From Methylobacterium brachythecii (GTDB lineage: Bacteria > Pseudomonadota > Alphaproteobacteria > Rhizobiales > Beijerinckiaceae), in the NCBI RefSeq assembly GCF_014196345.1, contig NZ_JACIDN010000003.1, positions 496,001-560,000 on the forward strand: a stretch of 64,000 bases of DNA. Reading direction: 5' to 3'. The notes under the pieces are model-generated. The model was not told the DNA's origin, did no database searches, and worked only from the letters and a program-made list of their open reading frames with translations. The position numbers and the translations under genes are program-made. Shown here in pieces: positions 8,700 to 16,888 of this stretch. Within the stretch, counting starts at the first letter, position 1. Every line of letters starts with the position of its first letter.

Positions 8700-9551
8700 A
8701 TGAAGGTTCTCTCCATCCAGTCCCACGTCGCCTACGGCCATGTCGGCAACGCCTCGGCGGTGTTCCCGATGCAGCGCATGGGCGTGGACGTCATGCCCAT
8801 CCACACGGTCCAGTTCTCGAACCACACCGGCTACGGCGCCTGGCGCGGCCGCGTCTTCGACGGGCCGGCGATCGAGGAGGTGGTGCAGGGCGTCGAGGAG
8901 CGCGGCGCGCTGGGCGACTGCGACGCCGTGCTCTCGGGCTATATGGGCTCGCCCGATATCGGCACGGCCATTCTCGACGCGGTCGCCAAGGTCCGCGCGG
9001 CGAACCCGGGGGCGCTGTATTGCTGCGATCCCGTGATCGGCGACACCGATTCCGGGGTCTATGTCCGCCCCGGCATCGCCGAGCTGATGCGAGAGCGCGC
9101 GCTGCCGGCCGCCGACATCGTCACGCCGAACCAGTTCGAGCTGAACCTGCTCTCCGGCCTGCCCACGCGGACCCTCGCCGAGGCCAAGGCGGCCGCCTCC
9201 GCCATCCAGGCTTTTGGTCCGCGCGTCGTGCTCGTCACCTCCCTCACCACCGACGCCACCCCGGGCGATGCCATCGACATGATGGCGGCCGAGGGCGGCC
9301 ACTTCTGGCGCGTGCGCACGCCGCGGCTCGACCTGAAGGCAGTGAGCGGCGCCGGCGATGCGGTCGCCGCGCTGTTCCTGGTCCACTACCTGCGCAGCGG
9401 CTCGGCCGCGACGGCGCTCGGCATGGGCGCCGCCTCGATCCACGGCCTGCTGAAGGCGACGGCCGAGGCCGGCTCGATGGAGCTTCTCACGGTCGAGGCG
9501 CAGGACGAGTTCGTGAACCCGACCAAGACCTTCCCGATCGAGGCCGTGTGA
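8700..9551 (+). CDS. pdxY: Pyridoxal kinase
   Basis: A 283-residue ribokinase-family enzyme that phosphorylates pyridoxal to PLP. Diagnostic segments are MKVLSIQSHVAYGHVGNASA at the N-terminus, VQFSNHTGYGAW, CDPVIGDTDSGVYV and KAVSGAGDAVAALFL, whose GAGD aspartate is the catalytic base. ATG 8700 gives exactly the family N-terminus; the frame stays open further upstream, but the added residues are not conserved. Length is close to the family norm of about 285. It stands alone, so vitamin B6 salvage is inferred from the family. Confidence 0.92.
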   Translation: MKVLSIQSHVAYGHVGNASAVFPMQRMGVDVMPIHTVQFSNHTGYGAWRGRVFDGPAIEEVVQGVEERGALGDCDAVLSGYMGSPDIGTAILDAVAKVRAANPGALYCCDPVIGDTDSGVYVRPGIAELMRERALPAADIVTPNQFELNLLSGLPTRTLAEAKAAASAIQAFGPRVVLVTSLTTDATPGDAIDMMAAEGGHFWRVRTPRLDLKAVSGAGDAVAALFLVHYLRSGSAATALGMGAASIHGLLKATAEAGSMELLTVEAQDEFVNPTKTFPIEAV

Positions 9552-9642
9552 CAGGCCGCCCGCCGTCACGGGTCGAGCGTCGTCAAGGCGTCGTCTTGCC
9601 CGATGATCTTGCCGGATGACCGCCGCCACGCTGAGGTCGGAC

Positions 9643-10146
9643 ATGCTTCGCCGCCCGCTTCTCGCCATCGCGCTCACCGCCGCTCCCCTCGGCGCAATGG
9701 CGCAGCCCGTCTACGAGACGAGCCAGCGCGGCGGCGTGATCAACGTGGCGAAGAGCGATCCCGAGATGGGCGCCGCGATCGAGAAGGGGCGCGCGACCTT
9801 GCCCGAGTTTCTCGCGCTCGCCGCCGCTCCGCACCAGGGCCAGACCGGCTTCGCAGTGAAGGTCGGTTTCACGGGGCCGCAGGGGCGCAACGAGTTCTTT
9901 TGGGTCATGCCCTTCACGGCGACGGGCGACCGGGTCAGCGGCACCCTCGACAACAACCCGGTCTACGCGACGCAGTTGCACAAGGGGCAGACGGTCAGCT
10001 TCGGCCGCGACGAGGTGATCGACTGGAGCTACCTCGACTCTGCCGGGCTGCACGGCCACTACACGACCTGCGTGATTCTGCGCCGCGCCTCCGAGGCCGA
10101 CCGCGTACAGTTCCGCAAGCGGATGGCACTGAACTGCGAGCGGTGA
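9643..10146 (+). CDS. Exported DUF2314 domain protein
   Basis: A 167-residue protein with signal peptide MLRRPLLAIALTAAPLGAMAQ and a mature part matching the DUF2314 pattern: KSDPEMGAAIEKGRATLPEFL, QTGFAVKVGFTGPQGRNEFFWV, GTLDNNPVYATQLHKGQTVSF and VIDWSYLDSAGLHGHYT. The function of the domain is unknown; it often appears in proteins annotated as possible immunity or stress factors. ATG 9643 is chosen for the signal peptide, although an upstream ATG at 9616 is in frame. It is flanked by pdxY and the PhzF gene on the same strand. Confidence 0.75.
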   Translation: MLRRPLLAIALTAAPLGAMAQPVYETSQRGGVINVAKSDPEMGAAIEKGRATLPEFLALAAAPHQGQTGFAVKVGFTGPQGRNEFFWVMPFTATGDRVSGTLDNNPVYATQLHKGQTVSFGRDEVIDWSYLDSAGLHGHYTTCVILRRASEADRVQFRKRMALNCER

Positions 10147-10212
10147 CCGCCTGCGCGACGCGGCCTTGACGCGGCCCTCCGATCTCTGTCGCTTGGCGGC
10201 CCGCAGACCGGG

Positions 10213-11142
10213 ATGAACCGTATGACCCAGCGCCGCTTCGTGACCCTCGACGTCTTCACGGAGGAGCCCTTCACGGGCAATCCGCTCGCCGTGGTGCTGG
10301 ACGCCGAAGGCCTCGACGACGCGGCGATGCAGACCATCGCGCGGGAGTTCAACCTGTCGGAGACGGTGTTCGTGCTGCCGCCCGAGCAGCCTCGGCACCG
10401 GGCGCGGCTGCGCATCTTCACGCCGCTGAGCGAACTGCCCTTCGCCGGCCATCCGACGGTCGGCACGGCCGTGCTCCTCGCCCTGCGCGACCGGGCCACG
10501 CATCGGGGCGAACATCACGCCGACGCCACCGCCTTCGGGCTCGAGGAGACAATCGGCGTCGTGCCCTGCGTGGTCGAGACCGGTACGGGAAGGGGCCGCG
10601 CCCGCTTCAAGGTACCGAGCCTGCCGGTCTTCGCCGGGGAGGGGCTGGAGGCTAGCACGCTGGCCGACATGCTCGGGCTGAAATCCGAAGACATCGGCTA
10701 TTTCCGGCACAAGGCGAGCCGACACGGCACCGGTGAGCCCTTCACCTTCGTCCCGATCGCGAGCCGCGCGGCCCTGGACAAGGCGAGGCTCGACACGGCC
10801 GCCTTCGATCGTGCCCACGCAGCGCGCAAGACCGGCGCCCTCTATCTCTACACGCCGGAGCCGGCTCCGACCGGGCGGCGCTACCAGGCCAGGATGTTCG
10901 CACCGCATCGCGGCATTCCCGAAGACCCGGCGACGGGCTCGGCGGCGGCCGCTTTCGCCGGTGTTTTGATGCAGTTCGAGCAGCTCGGCGATGGCACGCA
11001 TGACGTGGTCATCCGACAAGGCTACGCCATGGGCCGCCCGAGCGAGATCGGCCTGCAGGTCATGGTCGAGGGAGGCGCGCTGCGCTCCGCTGAGATCGGC
11101 GGCACCGCCGTCGTGGTGAGCGAGGGCAAGCTGCTTGTCTGA
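10213..11142 (+). CDS. PhzF family isomerase/epimerase-like protein
   Basis: A 309-residue protein of the PhzF/diaminopimelate-epimerase fold. Seen are FVTLDVFTEEPFTGNPLAVV, the catalytic glutamate in EFNLSETVFV, PFAGHPTVGTA and the second-half DPATGSAAAAFAG phosphate/substrate loop. PhzF isomerises a dihydroxyanthranilate in phenazine synthesis, but most homologues in bacteria without phenazine genes have unknown substrates, and no phenazine genes are seen here. The stop overlaps the following Nudix-like gene by eight bases, indicating translational coupling. Confidence 0.87.
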   Translation: MNRMTQRRFVTLDVFTEEPFTGNPLAVVLDAEGLDDAAMQTIAREFNLSETVFVLPPEQPRHRARLRIFTPLSELPFAGHPTVGTAVLLALRDRATHRGEHHADATAFGLEETIGVVPCVVETGTGRGRARFKVPSLPVFAGEGLEASTLADMLGLKSEDIGYFRHKASRHGTGEPFTFVPIASRAALDKARLDTAAFDRAHAARKTGALYLYTPEPAPTGRRYQARMFAPHRGIPEDPATGSAAAAFAGVLMQFEQLGDGTHDVVIRQGYAMGRPSEIGLQVMVEGGALRSAEIGGTAVVVSEGKLLV

Positions 11143-11875
11143 GACCGCTCCGCTCGGCTTCGCCCTCACGCGCCTCACGCAGATTTCCGCCCGCCTTGCC
11201 GAACACGATTGGGCCTGGGCGCGCGAGAACGCCGAGGCGATCGAGCGCAACTGGCAGCGGCGTATCGCCGAGCGACCGAGCATGTTCGACGGCCCCGTGC
11301 TGATGAGCCAGGGCTGCGCCATCGCGGACGGGACCTGCGAGATCGCGTTCTTCGAGACCCGCTACTCGCGCTTCATCGCCTCTCGGGACTGGAGCACTGT
11401 GCGGACCGGGGTGCTGAATGCTTTCGCGGCGATCGTGCCGCATACCAGCGACGGCGCGGTGCTGCTCGGGCGAATGGGTGCTCACACGGCGAATGCCGGG
11501 CAGATCTACTTTCCCTGCGGCACCCCCGATCGCGAGGATATCCGCGAGGGCGGCATCGTCGATTTAGCCGGCAGTGCCGCGAGGGAATTCGAGGAAGAAA
11601 CCGGCCTGGTGCTGCCCGCAGCCGGCCATACCGCACCCTGGATGCTGCTGCGCCGAGACGAGCTGCTCGCCTTCCTTCGCCCCGTGCGGTTCGACGGCCG
11701 CGCCGAGGATCTCGTCGACCGCATCGCTGCGTATCACGCAAACGATGCGGAGCCGGAACTCGCGGGGATGGTGGTCGTGCGTGGACTCTCGGACATCGAT
11801 CCCGACAGAATGCAGCCTTACGTCCGCGCCTATCTCGAATCCGTCTTCGAACCGGCGCCGATCTCCTTGAGGTAA
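11135..11875 (+). CDS. Nudix-like hydrolase with a degenerate first half of the Nudix box
   Basis: A 246-residue protein. The second half of a Nudix box is clear (AAREFEEETGL), but the first half, where a GxxxxxE is expected, reads REGGIVDLAGS, so the first conserved glutamate is absent. The frame begins eight bases inside the PhzF gene. Nudix enzymes cleave nucleoside-diphosphate-linked compounds with magnesium held by these glutamates; loss of one may change chemistry. The last 46 bases overlap the convergent TAXI gene. The exact substrate cannot be inferred. Confidence 0.75.
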   Translation: MSETAPLGFALTRLTQISARLAEHDWAWARENAEAIERNWQRRIAERPSMFDGPVLMSQGCAIADGTCEIAFFETRYSRFIASRDWSTVRTGVLNAFAAIVPHTSDGAVLLGRMGAHTANAGQIYFPCGTPDREDIREGGIVDLAGSAAREFEEETGLVLPAAGHTAPWMLLRRDELLAFLRPVRFDGRAEDLVDRIAAYHANDAEPELAGMVVVRGLSDIDPDRMQPYVRAYLESVFEPAPISLR

Positions 11876-12795
11876 GCGACCGTCGCCGGATGCAGCCACT
11901 CCACCTTGGTCGCGCCCGGCAGGTTGCGCGGATCGCTCTCGCCGCCCTGAGCATAGAGCTGCGCCAGCCGCGCCTTGCTGTGGTCGATCGCCCGCACGAG
12001 CCGTGAGACGACAGCCGGGTCGAGGCCCGGCTTACCCATCGTGAAGCTCCAGGAGCCGACGGTCTCGATCGCCGCATCCTGCCCCTTGAAGGAGTTTGCC
12101 GGAATCGTGAGTCGCCTGAGCGAGGGCCGAAGGGCGAGAATGGCCTCGACCGCTTCCGGCGCCGGTCCGAAGAAGCGCGCACCGCCGGGCGCAGCGGCCA
12201 TCGTCTTGAACCCAGGCCAACCGACGCTGCCACCCCAGAGCGCGGCCGCCTTGCCTTCCAGGACCATCGTCGGCCCGTCGCCGGCGCGGTCGAGCAGGAT
12301 CGGCGTGATGTCGTGCTCGGGATCGATGCCGGAGCCCTTCAGCACGGTCCGGCCCATCACCGTCAGGCCGGAGCTGTGCGTGCCGAGCGCGATGGCCTTG
12401 CCGCGCAAGTCGTAGACGGCGTGAATCGAGCTCGCCGCCGGCACGACGAACATGCCGGGCGTGGTATCCACGGGTGCGACCACGGTCAGGCCCGGCGTGT
12501 CGCCCTGGGCGGCAAGTACATCGAAGGCGTACTCGCCCTGGACGAGGGCGAGATCGAGTTTGCTCTCTTTCAGGAGAACGAGGTTTTCGGTCGAGCCCTT
12601 TGTGGTGCGCAGCTCGATGGTGAGAGCCGGATCGACCTCGTGCACGGCCTTGGCCAGCGCCTCGCCATAAGCTGGGAAGCCCCCGCCCGGCGTCGCCGTG
12701 CCGAGGACGACGTGGAGCGCGGGCGCCTGTTGCGCCTGGGCGGACGAGAACAGCGCCATCACCGAGAGGACCGCGAGCGTGAGCCGTTTCGCCAT
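11830..12795 (-). CDS. TAXI family TRAP-type solute-binding protein
   Basis: A 321-residue exported protein starting at ATG 12795 with signal peptide MAKRLTLAVLSVMALFSSAQA. The mature part follows the TAXI (TRAP-associated extracytoplasmic immunogenic) pattern: VVLGTATPGGGFPAYGEALA, IELRTTKGSTENLVLLKE, LALVQGEYAFDVLA and LRGKAIALGTHSSGLTV. Such proteins feed TRAP transporters, often for glutamate or other carboxylates. No TRAP membrane subunit gene is nearby. An ATG 18 bases upstream is also in frame. Its 3-prime end overlaps the Nudix-like gene on the other strand by 46 bases. Confidence 0.85.
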   Translation of the reverse strand: MAKRLTLAVLSVMALFSSAQAQQAPALHVVLGTATPGGGFPAYGEALAKAVHEVDPALTIELRTTKGSTENLVLLKESKLDLALVQGEYAFDVLAAQGDTPGLTVVAPVDTTPGMFVVPAASSIHAVYDLRGKAIALGTHSSGLTVMGRTVLKGSGIDPEHDITPILLDRAGDGPTMVLEGKAAALWGGSVGWPGFKTMAAAPGGARFFGPAPEAVEAILALRPSLRRLTIPANSFKGQDAAIETVGSWSFTMGKPGLDPAVVSRLVRAIDHSKARLAQLYAQGGESDPRNLPGATKVEWLHPATVAYLKEIGAGSKTDSR

Positions 12796-12915
12796 CGATG
12801 AACCAGCCTCCATTGGGCGACGTCGCGTCGTCCGGCGGGCGTTGATGTAGCGCTTGCTGACGGGAAGAGGATGACGGCCCGGCTCAAGAGAGCGTGTGCG
12901 TGCGACGGTCTCCAG

Positions 12916-13034
12916 CCGTCATTCCGGGGCTCGCTGGAAGCGAGAGCCCGGAATCCACGACTGGCCGCTACGGTCGCAGCCGCCTCGCATCACGGGTAGA
13001 TTCCGGGTTCGCCTCGGGCGCCCCGGAATGACGG
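12916..13034. repeat. 119-bp palindromic intergenic repeat (REP/MITE-like)
   Basis: The ends are a perfect 15-bp inverted repeat: CCGTCATTCCGGGGC at 12916-12930 and GCCCCGGAATGACGG at 13020-13034. Inside are further partial copies: GAGCCCGGAATCC near 12945 and GATTCCGGGTTCGCC near 13000. It lies in the gap between two minus-strand genes. There is no coding capacity. The outer core CCGTCATTCCG recurs at 4744, so it is probably a multicopy element of this genome; at RNA level it would fold into a long hairpin and could end transcription. Confidence 0.7.
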
Positions 13035-13038
13035 ATGC

Positions 13039-13383
13039 CTATCGATACCCGTACCGCGACTTGGCCGCTGCGAGCAGATGCATGCCCTCGGCGCTGCGCC
13101 CGGCCGCGCAGGCGGAGGCCGCAGCATCGAGATCCGCCGTGAAGCGCTTGCCGACCGAGGCGTTCAGGTTCTCGGTGGCGATGTCGCTGCTCACGATGGC
13201 CTGGGTATGGGCGATAGTCGGGCCGCAACCGCTGCCCGAGGGCAGGGCAGCGACTGCAGCAGCCTCCGCAGGGAGTGCCGCCGCAGCCGTTGGGCCGGGA
13301 ACGCTGGAATCGCTGTTGCAGGCACCGAGCGAGCCGGCGGCGATGAGGGCGGCGAGGACGAGACCCGAATGGCGGATCGACAT
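13039..13383 (-). CDS. Small lipoprotein of unknown function
   Basis: A 114-residue protein starting at ATG 13383. The N-terminus MSIRHSGLVLAALIAAGSLG is followed by Ala-Cys, so LGAC is a good lipobox with the lipid-bearing cysteine at about residue 22. The mature part is alanine-rich, then GCGPTIAHTQAIVSSDIAT and ASACAAGRSAEGMHLLAAAK, with two cysteines that may pair. An earlier in-frame ATG at 13422 would mask the signal. No family recognised. It lies just upstream (in its own direction) of the palindromic repeat. Confidence 0.65.
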   Translation of the reverse strand: MSIRHSGLVLAALIAAGSLGACNSDSSVPGPTAAAALPAEAAAVAALPSGSGCGPTIAHTQAIVSSDIATENLNASVGKRFTADLDAAASACAAGRSAEGMHLLAAAKSRYGYR

Positions 13384-13631
13384 GGCAGACGTCTCCGGAA
13401 CTGCGAGGACGTGGAGGTTCACTTCGTCCGCGGAAGCTGAGCCGCTGCCCTGGGCCGGTCAATCGCGCGACCTGCGGAGCAATGTCGCAAACGACCCGAA
13501 TTCCGGCTGCTGCGGCCGGCGCGCATCACTTGTCGGAAACCGCACGCTTGTCAGGCTTTCGCGCCAAAGTTAGATACGGCGTTCAGGGATCGGCGATATG
13601 CCGGGTTGCCCACACCGAGGAGAGACGAGCC

Positions 13632-13736
13632 GTGGCTTTCGCCGGCTCAGCGCTGACGATCTCGACCACCGCTTCCGCAGCGGCGAGCGCGCGCGCCAAG
13701 CTCCTTATCGCAGGCCTTCTCCTTACCCGCCCCTGA
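13632..13736 (+). CDS. Probable leucine leader peptide of leuA
   Basis: A 34-residue peptide starting at GTG 13632, preceded by a strong ribosome site (GAGGAGAGA at 13617-13625, about six bases before the start). The C-terminal part reads AKLLIAGLLLTRP and is rich in leucine. Three of its five leucine codons are CTT, which is rare in this GC-rich genome where CTG and CTC dominate. Such a run is the hallmark of leader peptides that sense charged tRNA-Leu. It overlaps the 5-prime arm of the hairpin at 13730 and lies 117 bases before leuA. Function is inferred from composition and position. Confidence 0.65.
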   Translation: MAFAGSALTISTTASAAASARAKLLIAGLLLTRP

Positions 13737-13772
13737 GGGCCGTCCGGGCGTGGCCGCCTGGGCCTTCAGGGG
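13730..13772 (+). promoter_or_regulatory. Attenuator-type hairpin upstream of leuA
   Basis: CCCCTGAGGGCC (13730-13741) pairs with GGCCTTCAGGGG (13761-13772) through 12 consecutive pairs including one G-U, around a 19-base loop. The 5-prime arm contains the stop codon of the leader peptide, so a ribosome at the stop would melt the stem and one stalled on the leucine codons would leave it free. There is no T-run, so it may be an antiterminator or a translation-linked element rather than a classical terminator. Confidence 0.55.
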
Positions 13773-13853
13773 ACGCGCTTCGGACAACCGATCCAGGGTT
13801 TCGGTGCCTCTCCCGCTGATGGAGAACAGCACCGCGAGAAGGTAGCAACGACC

Positions 13854-15410
13854 ATGACCAGCACCACCGACAAAGACCGCGTCGTCATCTTCGACACGAC
13901 GCTGCGCGACGGCGAGCAATGCCCCGGCGCCACCATGAACCTCGACGAGAAGCTGGCCGTCGCCGAGTTGCTCGACACGATGGGCGTCGACATCATCGAG
14001 GCCGGCTTCCCGATCGCTTCCAACGGCGACTTCGAGGCCGTCAGCGAGATCGCTAAGCGCACCAAGCGCGCCACCATCGCCGGCCTCGCCCGCGCCATTC
14101 CCGCCGATATCGCCCGGGCCGGCGAAGCGGTGAAGCACGCTCGGCGCGGACGCATCCATACCTTCGTCTCGACCTCGCCGATCCACCTCGCGCACCAGAT
14201 GCGCAAGAGCGAGGACGAGGTCGTCGAGATCATCCTGAAGACCGTCGCCCAGGCCCGCGACCTCGTCGAGGATGTCGAGTGGTCGGCGATGGACGCCACT
14301 CGCACCGGCATCGACTACCTGTGCCGCTGCGTCGAGGCGGCGATCCGCATGGGCGCGACCACGATCAACCTGCCCGACACCGTCGGCTACGCAACGCCGG
14401 AAGAGTACCGGAGCATGTTCCGGCAAGTCCGCGAGCGTGTGCCGAACGCCGATAAGGCGATCTTCTCGACCCACTGCCACAACGACATCGGCCTGGCCGT
14501 GGCGAACTCGCTCGCCGGCGTCGAGGGCGGCGCACGGCAGATCGAATGCACCGTCAACGGCATCGGCGAGCGCGCGGGCAACGCGGCGCTCGAAGAGGTG
14601 GTGATGGCGCTCCGCACCCGCGGCGACGTGATGCCCTACGACACCGGCATCGATTCCACGATGCTGACCCGCGCCTCGAAGCTCGTCAGCCATGCGACGA
14701 ACTTCCCCGTGCAGTACAACAAGGCGATCGTCGGCCGGAACGCCTTCGCGCATGAGAGCGGCATCCACCAGGATGGCATGCTCAAGAATGCCAACACCTA
14801 CGAGATCATGACCCCAGCCTCCGTCGGGCTGACCAAGACCTCGCTGGTGATGGGCAAGCATTCGGGCCGCGCCGCCTTCCGCTCCAAGCTGACCGAGCTC
14901 GGCTTGTCGTTGTCTGACAACCAGTTGCAGGACGTGTTTGAGCGCTTCAAGGATCTCGCCGACCGCAAGAAGCACGTCTACGACGAGGATATCGAGGCCC
15001 TGGTCGACGAGAATCTCGCCACGGCGCATGACCGCATCAAGCTGGTCTCGCTCTCGGTGATCGCCGGCACGCGCGGCCCGCAGCGCGCCACTATGAAGAT
15101 CGACATGGACAGCCGCACCTTCACCGAGGAGGCCGACGGCAACGGCCCGGTCGACGCGGTCTTCAACTGCATCAAGGCGATGGTGCCGCATGATGCCGTG
15201 CTGGAGCTCTATCAGGTCCACGCCGTCACAGAGGGCACCGACGCTCAGGCCGAGGTCTCCGTGCGCCTCAAGGCCGGCGAGCGCTCGATGACCGCGCGCG
15301 GCGCCGATCCGGACACGCTGGTGGCGTCTGCGAAAGCCTATCTCTCTGCGCTGAACAAGCTCTCGGCCACCTCCGTGAGGCTGCATGCGCAGCACGCGGC
15401 GACCGTCTGA
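13854..15410 (+). CDS. leuA: 2-isopropylmalate synthase
   Basis: A 518-residue enzyme for the first committed step of leucine synthesis, condensing acetyl-CoA with 2-oxoisovalerate. The catalytic TIM barrel shows [16 protein letters not shown] near residue 10, [10 protein letters not shown], the metal-site [15 protein letters not shown] and [15 protein letters not shown]; the C-terminal regulatory domain for leucine feedback includes [19 protein letters not shown]. Length is typical of the long LeuA form. It is preceded by a leader peptide and hairpin that suggest control by leucine supply, and followed by a stem-loop. Confidence 0.95.
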   Translation: MTSTTDKDRVVIFDTTLRDGEQCPGATMNLDEKLAVAELLDTMGVDIIEAGFPIASNGDFEAVSEIAKRTKRATIAGLARAIPADIARAGEAVKHARRGRIHTFVSTSPIHLAHQMRKSEDEVVEIILKTVAQARDLVEDVEWSAMDATRTGIDYLCRCVEAAIRMGATTINLPDTVGYATPEEYRSMFRQVRERVPNADKAIFSTHCHNDIGLAVANSLAGVEGGARQIECTVNGIGERAGNAALEEVVMALRTRGDVMPYDTGIDSTMLTRASKLVSHATNFPVQYNKAIVGRNAFAHESGIHQDGMLKNANTYEIMTPASVGLTKTSLVMGKHSGRAAFRSKLTELGLSLSDNQLQDVFERFKDLADRKKHVYDEDIEALVDENLATAHDRIKLVSLSVIAGTRGPQRATMKIDMDSRTFTEEADGNGPVDAVFNCIKAMVPHDAVLELYQVHAVTEGTDAQAEVSVRLKAGERSMTARGADPDTLVASAKAYLSALNKLSATSVRLHAQHAATV

Positions 15411-15422
15411 CGAAAACTGAGC

Positions 15423-15447
15423 CGTCGGGGGTAGACAGCCCCCGGCG
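15423..15447 (+). terminator. Hairpin downstream of leuA
   Basis: A nine-pair stem, CGTCGGGGG (15423-15431) with CCCCCGGCG (15439-15447), one pair being G-T, around the loop TAGACAG. It starts 12 bases after the leuA stop. It is GC-rich but not followed by a clear T-run, so termination is likely rather than certain. Confidence 0.55.
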
Positions 15448-15509
15448 CCGTTGCTATCAGCCCCCCACTCGCGGGGGACTGGTGGCCCCCGCGTCGTCGT
15501 TTCGGCGAC

Positions 15510-15585
<76 letters not shown>

Positions 15586-15771
15586 ATCAATCCCAATACT
15601 TGGACGAGATGATCGGAGCCGGCTTCGGCATCCGCCTGACCTGCCGATCGGCAGATCGTCCCATGCGATCACCGTCACATCTTGCAGCTGATCGGCGACG
15701 GAAGCGTCGCCGGCACGAAACCGTCATGCCCTGAACGCCGTTGCCTCTCCGATTCAGAACGGAGCGCATTG

Positions 15772-15939
15772 ATGGGCCTTGTCGAAATCCTCCTGATCAT
15801 CCTGATCCTGCTCGCATTCGGAGGAGGCAATCTCGGCTTCCGCGGCGCCTATCGCGGGCCGGGCAACATCGTCGGATTGCTGCTCACCGTACTGCTGGTG
15901 ATCCTTATCGTGCGCGCGCTCCAGGGCGCGGGCGTCTAG
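15772..15939 (+). CDS. Small hydrophobic membrane protein, DUF3309-like
   Basis: A 55-residue protein with two hydrophobic segments, LVEILLIILILLAFGGG and IVGLLLTVLLVILIVRAL, joined by a short arginine-containing glycine-rich turn (GFRGAYRGPGN). This layout matches the short DUF3309-type proteins common in Rhizobiales, which have no known function and are often stress-linked. ATG 15772 is preceded by GGAGCG six bases away. It is between tRNA-Lys and ohrR. Confidence 0.7.
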   Translation: MGLVEILLIILILLAFGGGNLGFRGAYRGPGNIVGLLLTVLLVILIVRALQGAGV

Positions 15940-16177
15940 TCGGGTCGGGGCGGCGCATGTTGCCCTGCGACCCGGCGGGATGGCGTCGCGCGTCGGAACT
16001 GCGCGACGCATCGACAGATCATCCATGCGGGAATATGAAAAATTTCCCGGGAGTTTTGTGCATGGATATCAGGGGCTTCCTTCCTCGATCGTGCTATGCC
16101 CAGGTCACGGCGGGGGTGCCGAAGCATCGGCGCTCGCCCCCCCGGCAAACATCGCCACGGGCGGGGGGCCCAGCGAG

Positions 16178-16654
16178 ATGGTGAGGACGGTGAAGGAGCA
16201 GACCGAGCAGACGGGAGAGCTTCGCGATCCGCTGCTTCTCGACAACCAGCTCTGCTACGCGCTCTACGCCGCCGCCCACCGCATGACAAAGTCGTACCGG
16301 CCGATGTTGGAGCGGATGGGGCTCACCTATCCGCAGTACCTCGTGCTTCTGGTGCTTTGGGAGACCGACGGCGTGACGGTCTCGGAGATCGGCCGGCGCC
16401 TCCGGCTCGACTCGGGTACTTTGACGCCCGTGCTCAAGCGGCTGGAGACGGCGGGTTTCGTCGTCCGCAGCCGGCGGCGCACCGACGAGCGCGAGGTGGA
16501 GGTCGGCCTGACCATCGGAGGGCGCGAGTTGCGGGCCGAGGCGCTTGCGGTGCGGCAATCCGTGATGTGCCAACTCCACATGACCGAGCCGGAAATCCAG
16601 GCCATGCGCGCCGATCTCAACGCCCTGATCGAGAACCTGAGCATCACTCCCTGA
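16178..16654 (+). CDS. ohrR: OhrR-type MarR regulator of organic hydroperoxide response
   Basis: A 158-residue winged-helix repressor. The OhrR hallmark is strong: LLLDNQLCYALYAAAHRMTK with the peroxide-sensing Cys26, then YRPMLERMGLTYPQYLVLL, the recognition helix region LRLDSGTLTPVLKRLE and wing RSRRRTDEREVEV. OhrR represses the peroxiredoxin-like gene ohr until Cys26 is oxidised by an organic peroxide. No ohr gene is adjacent here. ATG 16178 is selected because it puts the cysteine at the usual position. Confidence 0.88.
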   Translation: MVRTVKEQTEQTGELRDPLLLDNQLCYALYAAAHRMTKSYRPMLERMGLTYPQYLVLLVLWETDGVTVSEIGRRLRLDSGTLTPVLKRLETAGFVVRSRRRTDEREVEVGLTIGGRELRAEALAVRQSVMCQLHMTEPEIQAMRADLNALIENLSITP

Positions 16655-16888
16655 CGGGTGAACAAGCCGGTCGGCAGGACAAATCCTGCACTGCGGCACG
16701 AATTGTCGCGAACCCGTCACTTGGCCGGCCTCGTATTGGGAACGAGAAGCCGCAAAATGCTTTGCCAGATAAGTTTCTGCTTGAGCGCTCGCGCTAGGCT
16801 TGGATACTGAGTTCATGGTGCCGCGCACGAGACTGTTCAACCGATCGATGCCCGTCATGGGCCGGCGCTGGCCGGCCGCCCAGGCGGC

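Noticed and set aside
13647..15395. 582-codon open frame antisense to leuA
   Set aside because: It mirrors a well-conserved leuA and carries no motif of its own.
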